A stretch of 64,000 nucleotides of DNA from Pipra filicauda. Its lineage: Eukaryota; Chordata; Aves; Passeriformes; Pipridae. Position numbers and translations under genes: made by a program. The stretch is from positions 6,261,501 through 6,325,500 of the forward strand of contig NW_024104532.1 in the NCBI RefSeq assembly GCF_003945595.2, given 5' to 3'. The notes under the pieces were generated by a model. The model was not told where the DNA came from, did not search any database, and was given only the letters and a program-made list of their open reading frames with translations. This document shows, piece by piece, positions 53,620 to 64,000 of this stretch (positions are counted from its first letter, which is position 1; the number at the start of each line of letters is the position of its first letter).

Positions 53620-54065
53620 CGGTACAAGATCATGTGGGTCCAAGGGATTTTGACATTGTCTTACATAGAAAAGTTGATGAAGTATGGGCTGACTGAGCAG
53701 ACAGTGTGGTGGAGAAAAAAACTTGGCTGAATGGGCAGGCCCGGGGGGGGGCAGATCAGTCCCAGGAAGTCTGACTGGGGACCAGCAGCACATCCCAGGC
53801 CTGTTTGCTTCATTTATGACCTGGAGGATGGGGCAGAGTGTGCCCCCAGCAAGTTTCCAGGTGATGCAAAACTGGGAGGAGTGGCTGATGAGCCAGAGAA
53901 GTTTGTGCAGGAAGCAGCAAGAGGTGTATGGGTTGCCTTAAGTTTGCTCTCAAAATATGTGGGACATAATGAGACACTGTGAGATTCTTCCCAATGCTGA
54001 GAAAGAGGAGATCTTGTGTTTGCAACATCATAGACGGAGACTTGCAGACTGAAGAAGGATCCAGG
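53620..54065 (+). mobile_element. CR1 LINE fragment, reverse-transcriptase part
   Basis: Sense-strand CR1 open reading frame 2 remnants: aagttgatgaagtatgggct, cttggctgaatgggcaggcc, atgacctggaggatggggca and gcaaaactgggaggagtggc. A run of nine G (53742-53750) and several stops break the frame, so it is dead. Confidence 0.85.
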
Positions 54066-56040
54066 ATGTATCAGGAGGTTACTGTAGGAAAGAGAAATAG
54101 AATTTGGAATAGGGCTGGGGATTCTTCAGTGTCAGACTTCAGAGGGAGCGAGTAGGAAATCAATATTTTTCTATTTTTCCATCACATAATTGGAGCTAGG
54201 TAAACCAACACTGTGCTTTCAGGCCGGTGCTAAATTTCAGCTACAAGTTGAGGAATTGCCCTGACATGCCCCATCTCAAAAGCATGTATTGCATTATACA
54301 AAACACTTAGAAATTATTATAAGAAATTAATTATTGAGGGAGGTAGGAATGGGCTCTCATGACTAAGCCTTATATTTAGTGAATGGCTGTCTCTGCCAGC
54401 ACAGAGCTCTAATGTAAAGGCTCTCTACTACCAACACACAATATCTGTTTGATAAGGAAATGTGCAGATATAAGTTTTTAGCCAAAGCCAAACCACAGAA
54501 TTTTCCAAGCTTTCTCTTTTTCCAAGTCTCCATTGGGGAATCTAGGAACTGAATAGAAATTACAACATTGCTGCTATCACTGGCTTATGTTGGAGCAATG
54601 ACTATATCGAATTAAATAGAACCTAAACTGCATTTAATAGCTTCATTTTTGTAAAAGCCAGCTGTTGTGCCCATTCTGTATTTACCACAGGAACACCTGG
54701 TGCATGGAGCCATTGTAGCACTCGAAATCTATTAACCCTGAAAAGGGAAAGCAGAGAAGAGTACAGCCCAAAGTGGGTTGTTCAACCAGTCCAGGCTCCT
54801 GTCTCTGGTACTGCTCATCCATTTGATGGCCAGTGGGCAGCCTGGAATTAAACACACGCTGCAAAACCACTTCCTCAGGCACTGTCACCTCCTTACCCCT
54901 GCACTGAACCATGGTGGTGCTAAGTGCCTGGGTTAGTGGAGTTTTCCTGGGAGAGGGAGTCATTTAAGTTCTATCACTGTTTTTTTTTGTAGAGTCCTTA
55001 AAAGTTTGGTCACTTGCTGCTATGACTTAAATGTAGAAAACCTAAATCCCATGTTGTGCTTGCTTTGATACCCAGACTCTTTCTAGGTATCTTTTTACAT
55101 TCTCTTTTGTGAAGAACATTAAAGAAACTCATGTATTTCTCTCTTTGATATCTTGCTCTTTTACCCTCGTTTATTTTCTCCTGTTTTGAAGGACCTGTTG
55201 TTTATCTTCCATTTCTACCCAGAGTGTGATACACAAGGTTTTATTAATGCAGATGTGCTTTCATTCCACAAGGTGGCAGCTAATCCTTATTTCCCTTCTC
55301 GATTATTTTGACATTTCTGCTGGAAACAGCTTTTCTGGCCACGTTCCCTTCTGAGGCATAAGGGTCATAAACCTGTAAATACAGCCCTTCTGTTGGGGTT
55401 AAAGAGTATTTGGAAAAGCTTATTACACTGTGTCTATTCAGGCTGTATCAGCTTGCTGAAGATTGCTGACAAAACAAAAAAGGCATCATCTAAGGACTAA
55501 ATTTTGAATATTACTTCTTGCTATTGTTCCATGTGGGTCTTTCTGGTAAGTGGTGCTCCAAGCATAACTGAACACAAGTATATGGTGGCACCTCTAAACA
55601 AAACGTTGCTGTGATAAGGTCTAGTTATTGATGTGGGTGGGGGAGAGAGGTTCTGGAGGTTATTTACTCACTTTTTATTTCCAGTTTATTTTGACAGATA
55701 AACGTCTTGGATAATTTGAATTGAGATCTCCATGTGTCATTAGAATAGGCCTACAGGTTTATGAGTTGCAGGTATGGTTTTTTGTTCTTTGCAATTGAGT
55801 TTACGTAGTTTTCTCCCACCTCATGCCCGTTTCTTACTACTGATGCCTGTGAATATTTTTCTTTTAAAAACTGCTGTTTTGTTATCTTCTCAAACTGTGC
55901 TTCTAAATTGTTTCAGTTTACCTTCATGTCTTATGTGTTTAGTCTTCTGCCTTTCCCCCTCTCCATTGTTGAATGAATAAAGATATGAAAATTAATACAG
56001 AGTCCTGCTATTTCTGCTGTGTAAAAATAAGGCAAGTTGG
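54066..56040. other. Intergenic, no gene seen
   Basis: AT-rich with a moderately GC-richer stretch at 54680-54960. An AATAAA at 55976-55981, followed by T/G-rich sequence, could end an unannotated transcript. No coding support. Confidence 0.5.
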
Positions 56041-56700
56041 GAGAATCTGGTGTGTCCTGGTTTTGTTTCTTCACTTAAATGTTGCTTCTCAATTAGGTTG
56101 GGTGCACTTGCCAGCTGTTGACTGAGGACTTGGATTCATATCACGAGTGTACTTGTTAGGTGGCCTTTTTGCTCCTGCAGAATTAAATATTGTTACTGTT
56201 AAGCATCGAGGAGACCTACCTGAATTGTAACTGCAGATAACTTCTGGGGAGGACAGAGGGTGGAAAGCATTTGTATGTGCAAAGTTAGAGAATGGTGAAG
56301 GATTACTGGAGCAATTAATGAGCTGCACTGGATTTGGACTTGGAGTTTTCCTGTTTATTAGAATCATTGGCAGCTCCTGAAGCTGAGCCTCTTCCCCTCC
56401 TGGGCCAGCAGGCTGCAGTGGAAATGACCACTGAATTTGTGAGTTGTTAAGTAATAGGTTAGAGATGACTGGCAAACTGCTTAGTCTGTTGGCACAGCGA
56501 TGGAGATAATCCTTTTCAATCCCAGAGATTTAGCTGGTGAGGAATATTCATGCTGATTGATGATGTTGCCTCACTAAAGCTGTTGTTACTTAATAATGTG
56601 GATAACCCTGAGGCTTTGGAACCGTTCTTTGCATCCAGTGGGAGATCTGTTCAATTCTCATCAGCCTCATTTCCCGTGGAATGAGAGTACAAGTGCCTGT
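56041..56700. promoter_or_regulatory. Candidate conserved non-coding element / enhancer
   Basis: A stretch without repeats that carries a PBX-HOX-type TGATTGAT at 56554-56561 and TAAT-core sites (for example caattaatga near 56313). The minus-strand 128-codon open frame within it (56089-56475) is unlike any protein I know. Called only as a candidate because the composition and motif content resemble vertebrate enhancers; conservation cannot be judged here. Confidence 0.25.
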
Positions 56701-57767
56701 CCTGACCTGGTGTGCTTTTTCTACCAGTTGGGGGGTATGATTTGTGTTCTTCCTTACCATAAGAATAGTTTCTAAATGATAAGTGTCATCTAGCTACAGA
56801 GGACAGGGATCAAAATGAAAACAAGAGCACAGAGCAATGAATATCTTGAATAGTCTGTGATTACCAGTAAAACACTTTAATTTTAGAGCCTCTTAGTCTA
56901 CTGGCTACAAGTGGTAGTATCTGGGGTACAGTGGTATATGTGTGGTATTCTGGTTTTTGACTTAAAAATTTGTATTGTTGTATTTCATATAATTGTGCCC
57001 AACCATTTGGCTACTTCTAATCTAATCTGTTCTGGTTTGCTTTGTGTGTACTTTAAGAAAAGCTTTTCTTGGATGGTGTTGAATGGGTGAAGACCTTTTG
57101 CAGTGGGTACACTTAAAGAAAAGGATCAGAGATTCTACAAGAGAAGTGAAGGATTGTTTCAGGGAATGTCTGTTTAAACCCTCCAAACAGCTTTTACATA
57201 TGTTTGAGTATTATTGAATTACAGGTGAGGGAAGACTAAACTTCCACTTCTTCAGCACCAAAGCAATACTGTCACTCTACATGGAAGTTGGAACAGTGAA
57301 ACCCTCTGCTAACTATGGACAAATAAACAAATATTTTAGTTAAATCTTTATTAATCAGAATAAATTTTTCAGTACACAAACTAAAGAACTGTGACTACAC
57401 ATGTCAGAAGGGTTTTCCTGATAGCACAGGAGCAATGTGGTTCCTGTAGGAATGCAAACATGCTGTTGCTATGGAGCTTCTGCCATTGGCACAGTGAAAG
57501 AGGCTGCAAATGCTGCCACACTCAGCCTGCAGAAAAAGCAGTCAGGACCTTAATTGATTTTTACATAGTGCATTAATTACATGTTACAGCAGTGAAAGAG
57601 GAGGAACAGTCCCACCAAAGTAATTTGGGTCCTTTTCAGAGAGGGACCTAAGTCACATGCCAGGATTTACAGTAGGTTTCCATGGAATAAGAAGGCAAAA
57701 GGCAGAAGCAGGAGGAGGATCAATCAGCAGCAGGTAGGACACAGCAGTGACCAAGAACAACGTCTGT
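56701..57767. other. Intergenic, no gene seen
   Basis: AT-rich unique-looking DNA; no repeat family or RNA gene recognised. Confidence 0.6.
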
Positions 57768-57825
57768 CAGGTGGGTGAAGTCACTGCACACAGGTGTGCA
57801 CACCTGGGATGGAAGGAAACACCTG
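57768..57825. promoter_or_regulatory. Cluster of four CAGGTG/CACCTG E-boxes with 16-bp palindrome
   Basis: E-boxes of the CAGGTG type lie at 57768, 57791, 57801 and 57820. The middle two form the perfect palindrome CAGGTGTGCACACCTG (57791-57806). Such sites are bound by ZEB, SNAI and class I bHLH factors in other systems; binding here is inference. Confidence 0.55.
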
Positions 57826-60800
57826 CCCTGAAGAAGTGACTCGAACAAAGATGTTAAACAGTTGAAGCTATGAAGTCTGGAAAATTCTGGCCTGCTTAGA
57901 ATTACTTAAAATAGAAGAAGAAAGAAGTCATTGAATACATTGTTATTAATTTAATCCTGATTTGACATTATCATTCCTATGGAGAATTCATCTTAACTCT
58001 GCACATTAGGTGGATTTGTGGACGTAGATGATGATATTTTACTAAACTTTACACACCTAAACCTTCAAATGTTGTTGTATATATTATACTTTGATTTGAA
58101 TCTTGTGCATTTTGCCTTTTGAATCCTTTTTTTGTGCAGAAGTGTTCAGTAATGAATGTAGACTACTTAAAAGTAGAATACCCTCCCTGCATGTGAGGCT
58201 ATGCAGATGGAAATTACATACAGCAGTCTTTTCTTGCTGCCATAATATATATTTAATACTGATCCAGTGATTTCTTACTGCTCAGTACATCTTGTTTTCT
58301 AGAGTTCTTTCCAGGTGATTAAAGACATGATTTCTTGGAAGGCTGTCCTTCAAGATGCTTTTCTCTTTTCCTTTCTTTTTTTTTAATTAATTTATTGCCA
58401 TGATTTTCTCTTTGTCATCTGTGCCCCTGAAATCAGAGGGAATTTAGCTGTTGGATACTGTAGATTCCTCTGGCTTTCATTTCTGTGTTCAGCAGCTTTT
58501 CCAATGCATCTTAACTTGCATTGCATGTAGATTTAATACATGATTCACTAATGATTCTGAAGTATATCAGGTTATAAAGTATTCTACTCAGTTCCTTTAA
58601 AACAACACTCCTGTTAACTTTGTAGGTCTTTCTCAACATAATTGCTCTCTTGGAAAGTTAAAAATTTGGATTGATAATTAAATGTGGTAAAAGTTCTGAA
58701 TAAAATTGCTCTGTTCCTTTCCTTCTGAAATGGCCTGTGAGGGAGCTTAAAGTATATAATTTTATGCCATACAATGTGCATACAATGCACGTAGCCCAGC
58801 ATTCCCAGAAGTCCTTTTCTTTCATGGAGTGGGTGCTTGTTGTGACTGAAGTTTCCAAGCCCACACCGTGTTTTCCTTCGTGTCTGTGAGGGCACAACTG
58901 GCCTCTGTCACATGGCAAATTCTGTCACTTTGTCCTTACTTGCCTGTGTTGAATGCAGAGGGCTTTGACTCCCCCACTCTGCTTTCATGGATATGTTTGT
59001 GTGTTCACAAAGAAATAGCTCATGTGGGAAGAATGTTTGTAAGGTCCTTGACTGCTCCTTGCCAGTGGATCTCATGATTTCTTTTGTCTTTGTCCCTGCT
59101 GTGTTTTGCTGTGAACCAGAGGATGACTCTTGGCAGAATCACTTGCAGACAGGACACAGATTGGTGTCTTCTTGGCTGCAGACCTGTGGGGACATTGCTG
59201 GATTTTAAGACCTATGATGACACATTCATTTTCTTTAAATGAGTCTTTTGCATTTAATTTGTAGTGAGGCAAGTCTCTAAACTGCAATATTGTGAAAACC
59301 AAAATTAGTCTGTAGTTTTATACTTGTTTTGAGACATCCAGTTCTTTAACATGTCTGTTTTGCCAGTTGCTATCCCTGGTAGCTTTTTCCTTATCTGTCT
59401 CATGAAACTATGACAAGCAAGGAACAAATATCATCAAATTGACCTACAGAAATCTTAATTGCATGCTCTTTTAGTTTGAGTGTACCTTAAAATTTTGGCA
59501 TGATTTCTTTTTCTAACTGCAGGAAAAAACCAAAGAATTGAACATAGGAGATATATTTCATACTGCTCTTGAAAACGCAGCTTCTGCTTTCTAATGAGTT
59601 GCCTAATAAATAGTGCAGTGAAATTTCCATCTTTTCCCTTGTAATTGCACACAAAACAATTATTTTTAGTTTTGCTTGACAAACTGGTAAAATGAAGCCA
59701 TTTGAAAAGTGAGGAGGGTTGAAGTTTTGTAGAAATTCCACACAGCTCTACACTGAATCATCAGTCCCAAGAGCACAGACATTGCATAGAAATGTCACAG
59801 TCCTTCTGGCATATTAATGAGGAAGCAGCAATGAGTTTTCAGTCAGGTTGATTTTAGAGTTCTTGCTCAGCTTGCAATAAAACCTCACAGCATTCAGTAA
59901 AAGAACAGTTTAAGCAAACCCAAAATCAGGATAAGGATACAGTCCAGACTTGGGCTATTTCCATCATGAAGTAGAAGCAGGACCTTGCCTCTAGTGATGT
60001 GTTTGTACCGTGTGTTATTACAATCACACTTCTTTCCTCACCTTTTACAAGCCAAACAAAGAAAAATGTGTAAGTCTACCACTATTCTGACTACTATGGG
60101 ACTTTTCCTCTCAGAAGATGGTGATTTTTAACTGAATAAATACTTAAGCATCTTTGAATACTCCAGTAACTGTTGTCTTCAGATTTTCTTTGAAGCAAGA
60201 GTTGTGCTTTATTTTGGAATTTTTATCACAGATCAACCTTGAGAGAAAAGTAAATAATATGTGTTCAGGAATAATAACCTACTGAGAGGTGGGGCAGGAG
60301 ATTAGAGAAAAATGTTGCTCTCTGAAGAGACAAGAAAGTTTATATGTTAATCCCTTGGAATTAACTTCATTCAGCCCTACTGAATGAAGAGTGAAACATC
60401 CCTGATTAGCAAGAAGCAGCTTTTGGGATTATTTAGTAAGTTAATATTTTATAAAGTAAAATATCTGAAAAATTTAGAATATGCTAGAATCAGAGACAAT
60501 GATTGCCTCTGGAAACCAGCAATAACATTGAGGACAGCTGCAGGTTCAAATCTAACTCAAAGCAGTTGTACTTGAAAGGAGTTATTACCTGATATTTGGA
60601 TCTGAGAAGGGGGGTAGAGCTAACTGACCAAGTGTTTACATTGCCAAGTGCAAATATGCAAAGACAGATATATTTTAAAGATGTGCAAGAAAAAATGAAA
60701 AATAAATGTCAGTTAAATGTCAAACACAATTAAATATATGATCACAAATATAATTAAATACATTAAAACACTGCTAAAAGTATTTTAAAATCTTCCTAAG

Positions 60801-62605
60801 AGACAGGAAAACTTTTCCATTGCCTGCAATTCTGGGGCATTGTTTTTGTTAATTGTATTACTGGTATTATCCCTAACAAAACTGTTATAAGAAGCCAGAG
60901 TTGACCTGTTCTGGACTTGCTTCTCTAAAGGGCTACACCGTTCCCTGTGTTAGTGAAAGCTTCCATTCCCCAAAAATAATTCTCCACGAAAACGTTCTCC
61001 TCTCCTTCCCTGTCTCCAATGCATTAAACTCTGACTGTGTTGTCCTTCAGGAACCTGAAGAAAAAAAAAAAAAGGGCAGAAACAGAAATGTTGTGCTCCA
61101 TAGGCTGGAAAAATGTGTTTTTCTCACTTCAGTGACTTTTGTGGAATTGTGTAGTGAAGAGAACATGTTTATAAACTGAATAAAATTGGTAGCACTCTTC
61201 TTGCTGTTCTGGGAGATTCTGGATTACCTTGGGTGCTTTCTCCACTGTAGCTCTCAAAGATTCTTTTTGAAACCCTGCAAAGTACTGAAAAGACTAGACG
61301 TTTAATTCTGCAGAAAAGGAGGATTAACATGAGACTAATAAATGCCTGCGAAAATAACATTTCATTTGCTAAAGTGAGAGGGGGGAAAAAAGAGAATTAA
61401 TAACATTGAGACTTAGGTTTTAGCTTCTAGATTAGTGGCTGAGGAATCATTAGTTCTCCTGTCCCTTTTCAGATATTGCTCCCTTTGGTATAGCAAATGG
61501 CATTTCCACCCACAACACTGCAAATATAGAGATAAACAAGCTGAGGTGGGGGGGCAGGGAGCTGTCTGGTGATATGGAGGAAATCTTTAATAGCTTTGGT
61601 AGAAGCTTCATCACACCTTCTTACACCAAAACATTCCCAAGCAAAAAGCAGCCTCTTGACCAGGTTATCTGGCCAGTGTTAGAAGCTGTTGTAGAGAAGC
61701 AAAATTGAAAGCCTAAAGAGGCAAAACAGGGGGAGGCAAGTTGAAGCACGAGGACTGTTTGTAAAGGCCAGCAGGAACTTCACTGCTAACATTATCCAAC
61801 CCACTGGATAAATCCTGGTAAACAGAGCATCTGAATAGCACCTAAATTGGGACTGGTTTTGAGAAACACTGAATTTTATTTTCTTAAGGACAGCAAAGAA
61901 AAGCAGATGAACATAGAAAAGAGGAGGGTTTGCCTAATTTATGTACAAGCACTGCAACTGCTTGTGGGAAACAAGCCAAACAGAATGCTATGTGTGGTAT
62001 GTAGTAGCAATAAGAGTTTCTTATTAACATTTCAGATTTTAAGGTATTGGCTTGAAATTTCTTTCATAATGGAGCGGGGTTGTGTTTTTTTGCTTCTTAA
62101 GGCCCTCATATAAAAATGATTTATTAAACGGCCCTTTGATCTGAAATGTACAGAATTTCCATTTCCTGTCGTTCCTACCGCAAACTTTAAACCCTTCCCA
62201 AAAAAACTCGGGATACAACTGCTGAATTACCTCAGTTATGTGGTCTGGCCAACCCAGGTTTGTGTCTCTGATGGTACCAAGTTATTCACAGGTAGGTGAC
62301 TGTAAGGAATTTTAACTGTCCTGACCTGGTTGATGGTGCTTCTGCTTAGTAGTTACAATTATTGAATTTAGATTATGCTATGAAGGAGCAGTGATGGGAG
62401 AGGAGAATAGTCTCTTTAAATTAAATCCAGGTTGAAACATGTTGCTAACCGGATGGAGTGCTCAGCGTTTGCTGCATCTGCTGGCTGTATGTCTCTGTGG
62501 TATTTCATGAGAGCTCCATGGGTTAGGTATGGTGCAAAAAAACATACTTCCTTTTTGTTTCATGGTGTTCCTTCTCATATATTCTGAGAGATTATATGTT
62601 GAGCC
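57826..62605. other. Intergenic, no gene seen
   Basis: About 4.8 kb of AT-rich DNA, especially 60600-60800. An A-run lies at 61060-61072. Short open frames on both strands have no recognisable similarity. No CpG island. Confidence 0.6.
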
Positions 62606-62698
62606 CTCTGCTTTGGTTTGGGTTTTGGGGGTTTTTGTTTGTTTGTTTTGGGGTTTTTGTTTTTGTTTGGTTGGTTTTTTGTTTTTTGGGTTTTTTTA
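62606..62698 (+). repeat. Second T/G-rich low-complexity tract with G-runs
   Basis: The same kind of TTTG/TTTGGG sequence as at 53403, with G-runs of 3-5. The 129-codon minus-strand open frame across it is Lys/Asn/Pro/Gln-rich and a by-product. Confidence 0.9.
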
Positions 62699-64000
62699 AC
62701 AATCATGTTGCATCTTAATTGTTCCTTTTGTGAAAAGCAGGACTTTTGATCTTTTTGAGAATTTTTCCGTACTTTATTGAGCTTTGCCTTTGTAAAAACT
62801 GACAGCTCAAGTCTCCTTAACCCATCTAATTCTCGGCTGTGAGTTTCCAGTAGGGAGTGGTGATAATACATAACAAACAAACCAAGCACAGTGTGATTTT
62901 TCTTTCTCCCGCTCCCACTGTCCAATATTAGGTGATTCCTGAACCTGAGGCTGTTTCTCAACATTATGCTTAACAGCCACTGGTCGATGTGTTCATGTAG
63001 CCCATTTTGTAGCTGTTGATACTCCTGGCCTATACAGCATCACTCAGCATTGGGTTCCACCAGGTATTACTAGAGAAAAGTACTTTTGCTTGTTTGTTCA
63101 ACACTTGCTGCCTCACTGTTTCATTGTTTTCACCCTTTCATCCTAAGCTCCCATCAAATTGTATTTGCTAGCTTTGTCTTTTTCTAAGGTTCTTTTTGAA
63201 GTCTAAGTAGCCTGAACTGAGTGAAGAGGGACAGAAGAGGATGTATGATGAATTTGCATTGGTTTTGTTATGGTTTCTGTCAGCAATTTCTTAGAGTGAA
63301 ACAATTGGTATTCTCACTGCAGCTGAACATAAGGCAGGTGCTTTCACTGAGGTGTTACTTTATCCCATACTTGAGATTCACAGCTCCTGATGGTCCTTAC
63401 TGATGTGAGGAGAAAGAGGCAGGAGGTACAAGTGAGTTGGTGTTTTTACAGTGGGTGGAGAGAAACACAGACACAGTCTAGCTTTGCTATGGGTGTAATG
63501 TAGGTTCTTGCCTGCTAATTTCTCTTCTTGGACTTCTCTCTGGAAGTCTACATGTGGCTAACTCATTTCTCACAGCATTTGAATCTCCAGATGCCTGAAG
63601 AGTCTGATGCTGGGAAATTGCAGCCTGAGACTGAGGAGTGATTAACCACAGTCCTCGGTCTTGGTGGTAACAATATAACATAACATGTAACCTGTAAATC
63701 CAGCTAGAAGGGAAAATTATTTCCTGTAAGAATACTTGTGTCCTTGTACTCCAGTAGTCTTTTGCAGGTCTATGGTATTCCTTCATCCTCCTCCCTGTTT
63801 GTCTGACTTGTCTTGAGTTACCACCAAGCCAGTTCAAAATGTTATTTTCACTTTTCCTTTGCCTGCAATTTACTATTTAGAGAAAACAGTGGTGTTTAGC
63901 TTTGTCCATAAATACAAAACCATTCTGTAGCAAGTATATGCAGCTTTTGCAGCACCTGAAATTTCAGTTTGAGAGCAATCAGTTTCTTATAAACTGTCAG
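62699..64000. other. Intergenic to window end
   Basis: AT-rich, no gene, repeat family or CpG island recognised. If synteny with human holds, EGR1 should follow to the right, but no part of it is visible. Confidence 0.6.

Noticed and set aside
62921..62935. CCAATATTAGG as a serum response element for EGR1
   Set aside because: It has seven rather than six A/T bases between CC and GG, so it does not fit the CArG consensus, and it stands alone.
62575..62964. 129-codon minus-strand Lys/Asn/Pro/Gln-rich frame
   Set aside because: Produced by the A/C-rich complement of the T/G tract at 62606-62698.

Overview
The window is vertebrate nuclear DNA, almost certainly from a bird. Genes are split by GT-AG introns and there are no operons. 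The interspersed repeats are CR1 LINE fragments, including the typical avian CR1 3' end, plus one copy that looks like an avian ERV long terminal repeat. The two genes lie in the same order and orientation as in human 5q31 (KDM3B then REEP2, with EGR1 expected next). I cannot name the species.

Region 1 (1-33230) is KDM3B on the + strand, lacking only its 5' end. Twenty-two coding exons join in one open frame of 4,896 nt, 1,631 codons plus stop. Codon phase agrees across all 21 introns and every intron is GT-AG. From memory of the human protein (about 1,761 residues), roughly the first 120 residues, probably two exons, lie upstream of the window. KDM3B is a nuclear JmjC histone H3K9me1/me2 demethylase. 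The treble-clef-like C6 zinc finger, an LXXLL motif, and the JmjC iron ligands H-x-D and H, 129 residues apart as in KDM3A, are all visible. The 3'UTR ends near 33.2 kb after an AATAAA signal. Intron 14 (5.9 kb) is the main repeat landing zone.

Region 2 (33.2-36.1 kb) is a short intergenic gap with no gene, ending in a 43-bp tandem duplication and then a CpG island.

Region 3 (36.1-46.5 kb, 3'UTR beyond) is REEP2 on the + strand, complete: eight coding exons, 798 nt, 265 codons plus stop. It encodes an ER-membrane-shaping hairpin protein of the TB2/DP1/HVA22 family. The start codon sits in a GCCGCCGCCATGG Kozak context inside the CpG island. Intron 1 is very GC-rich, with two G-quadruplex-type motifs and a 10-bp repeat.

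Region 4 (46.5-64 kb) holds the REEP2 3'UTR of uncertain length and then gene-free DNA. It contains CR1 fragments, T/G-rich tracts with G-runs, a perfect single-base-loop G-quadruplex motif, a cluster of CAGGTG E-boxes built around a 16-bp palindrome, and a stretch that could be a conserved enhancer. EGR1 would be expected beyond the right edge but is not in the window.

I found no new multi-gene system, CRISPR array, tRNA or rRNA. The observations of interest are small regulatory or structural sequence features around two ordinary, well-conserved genes.
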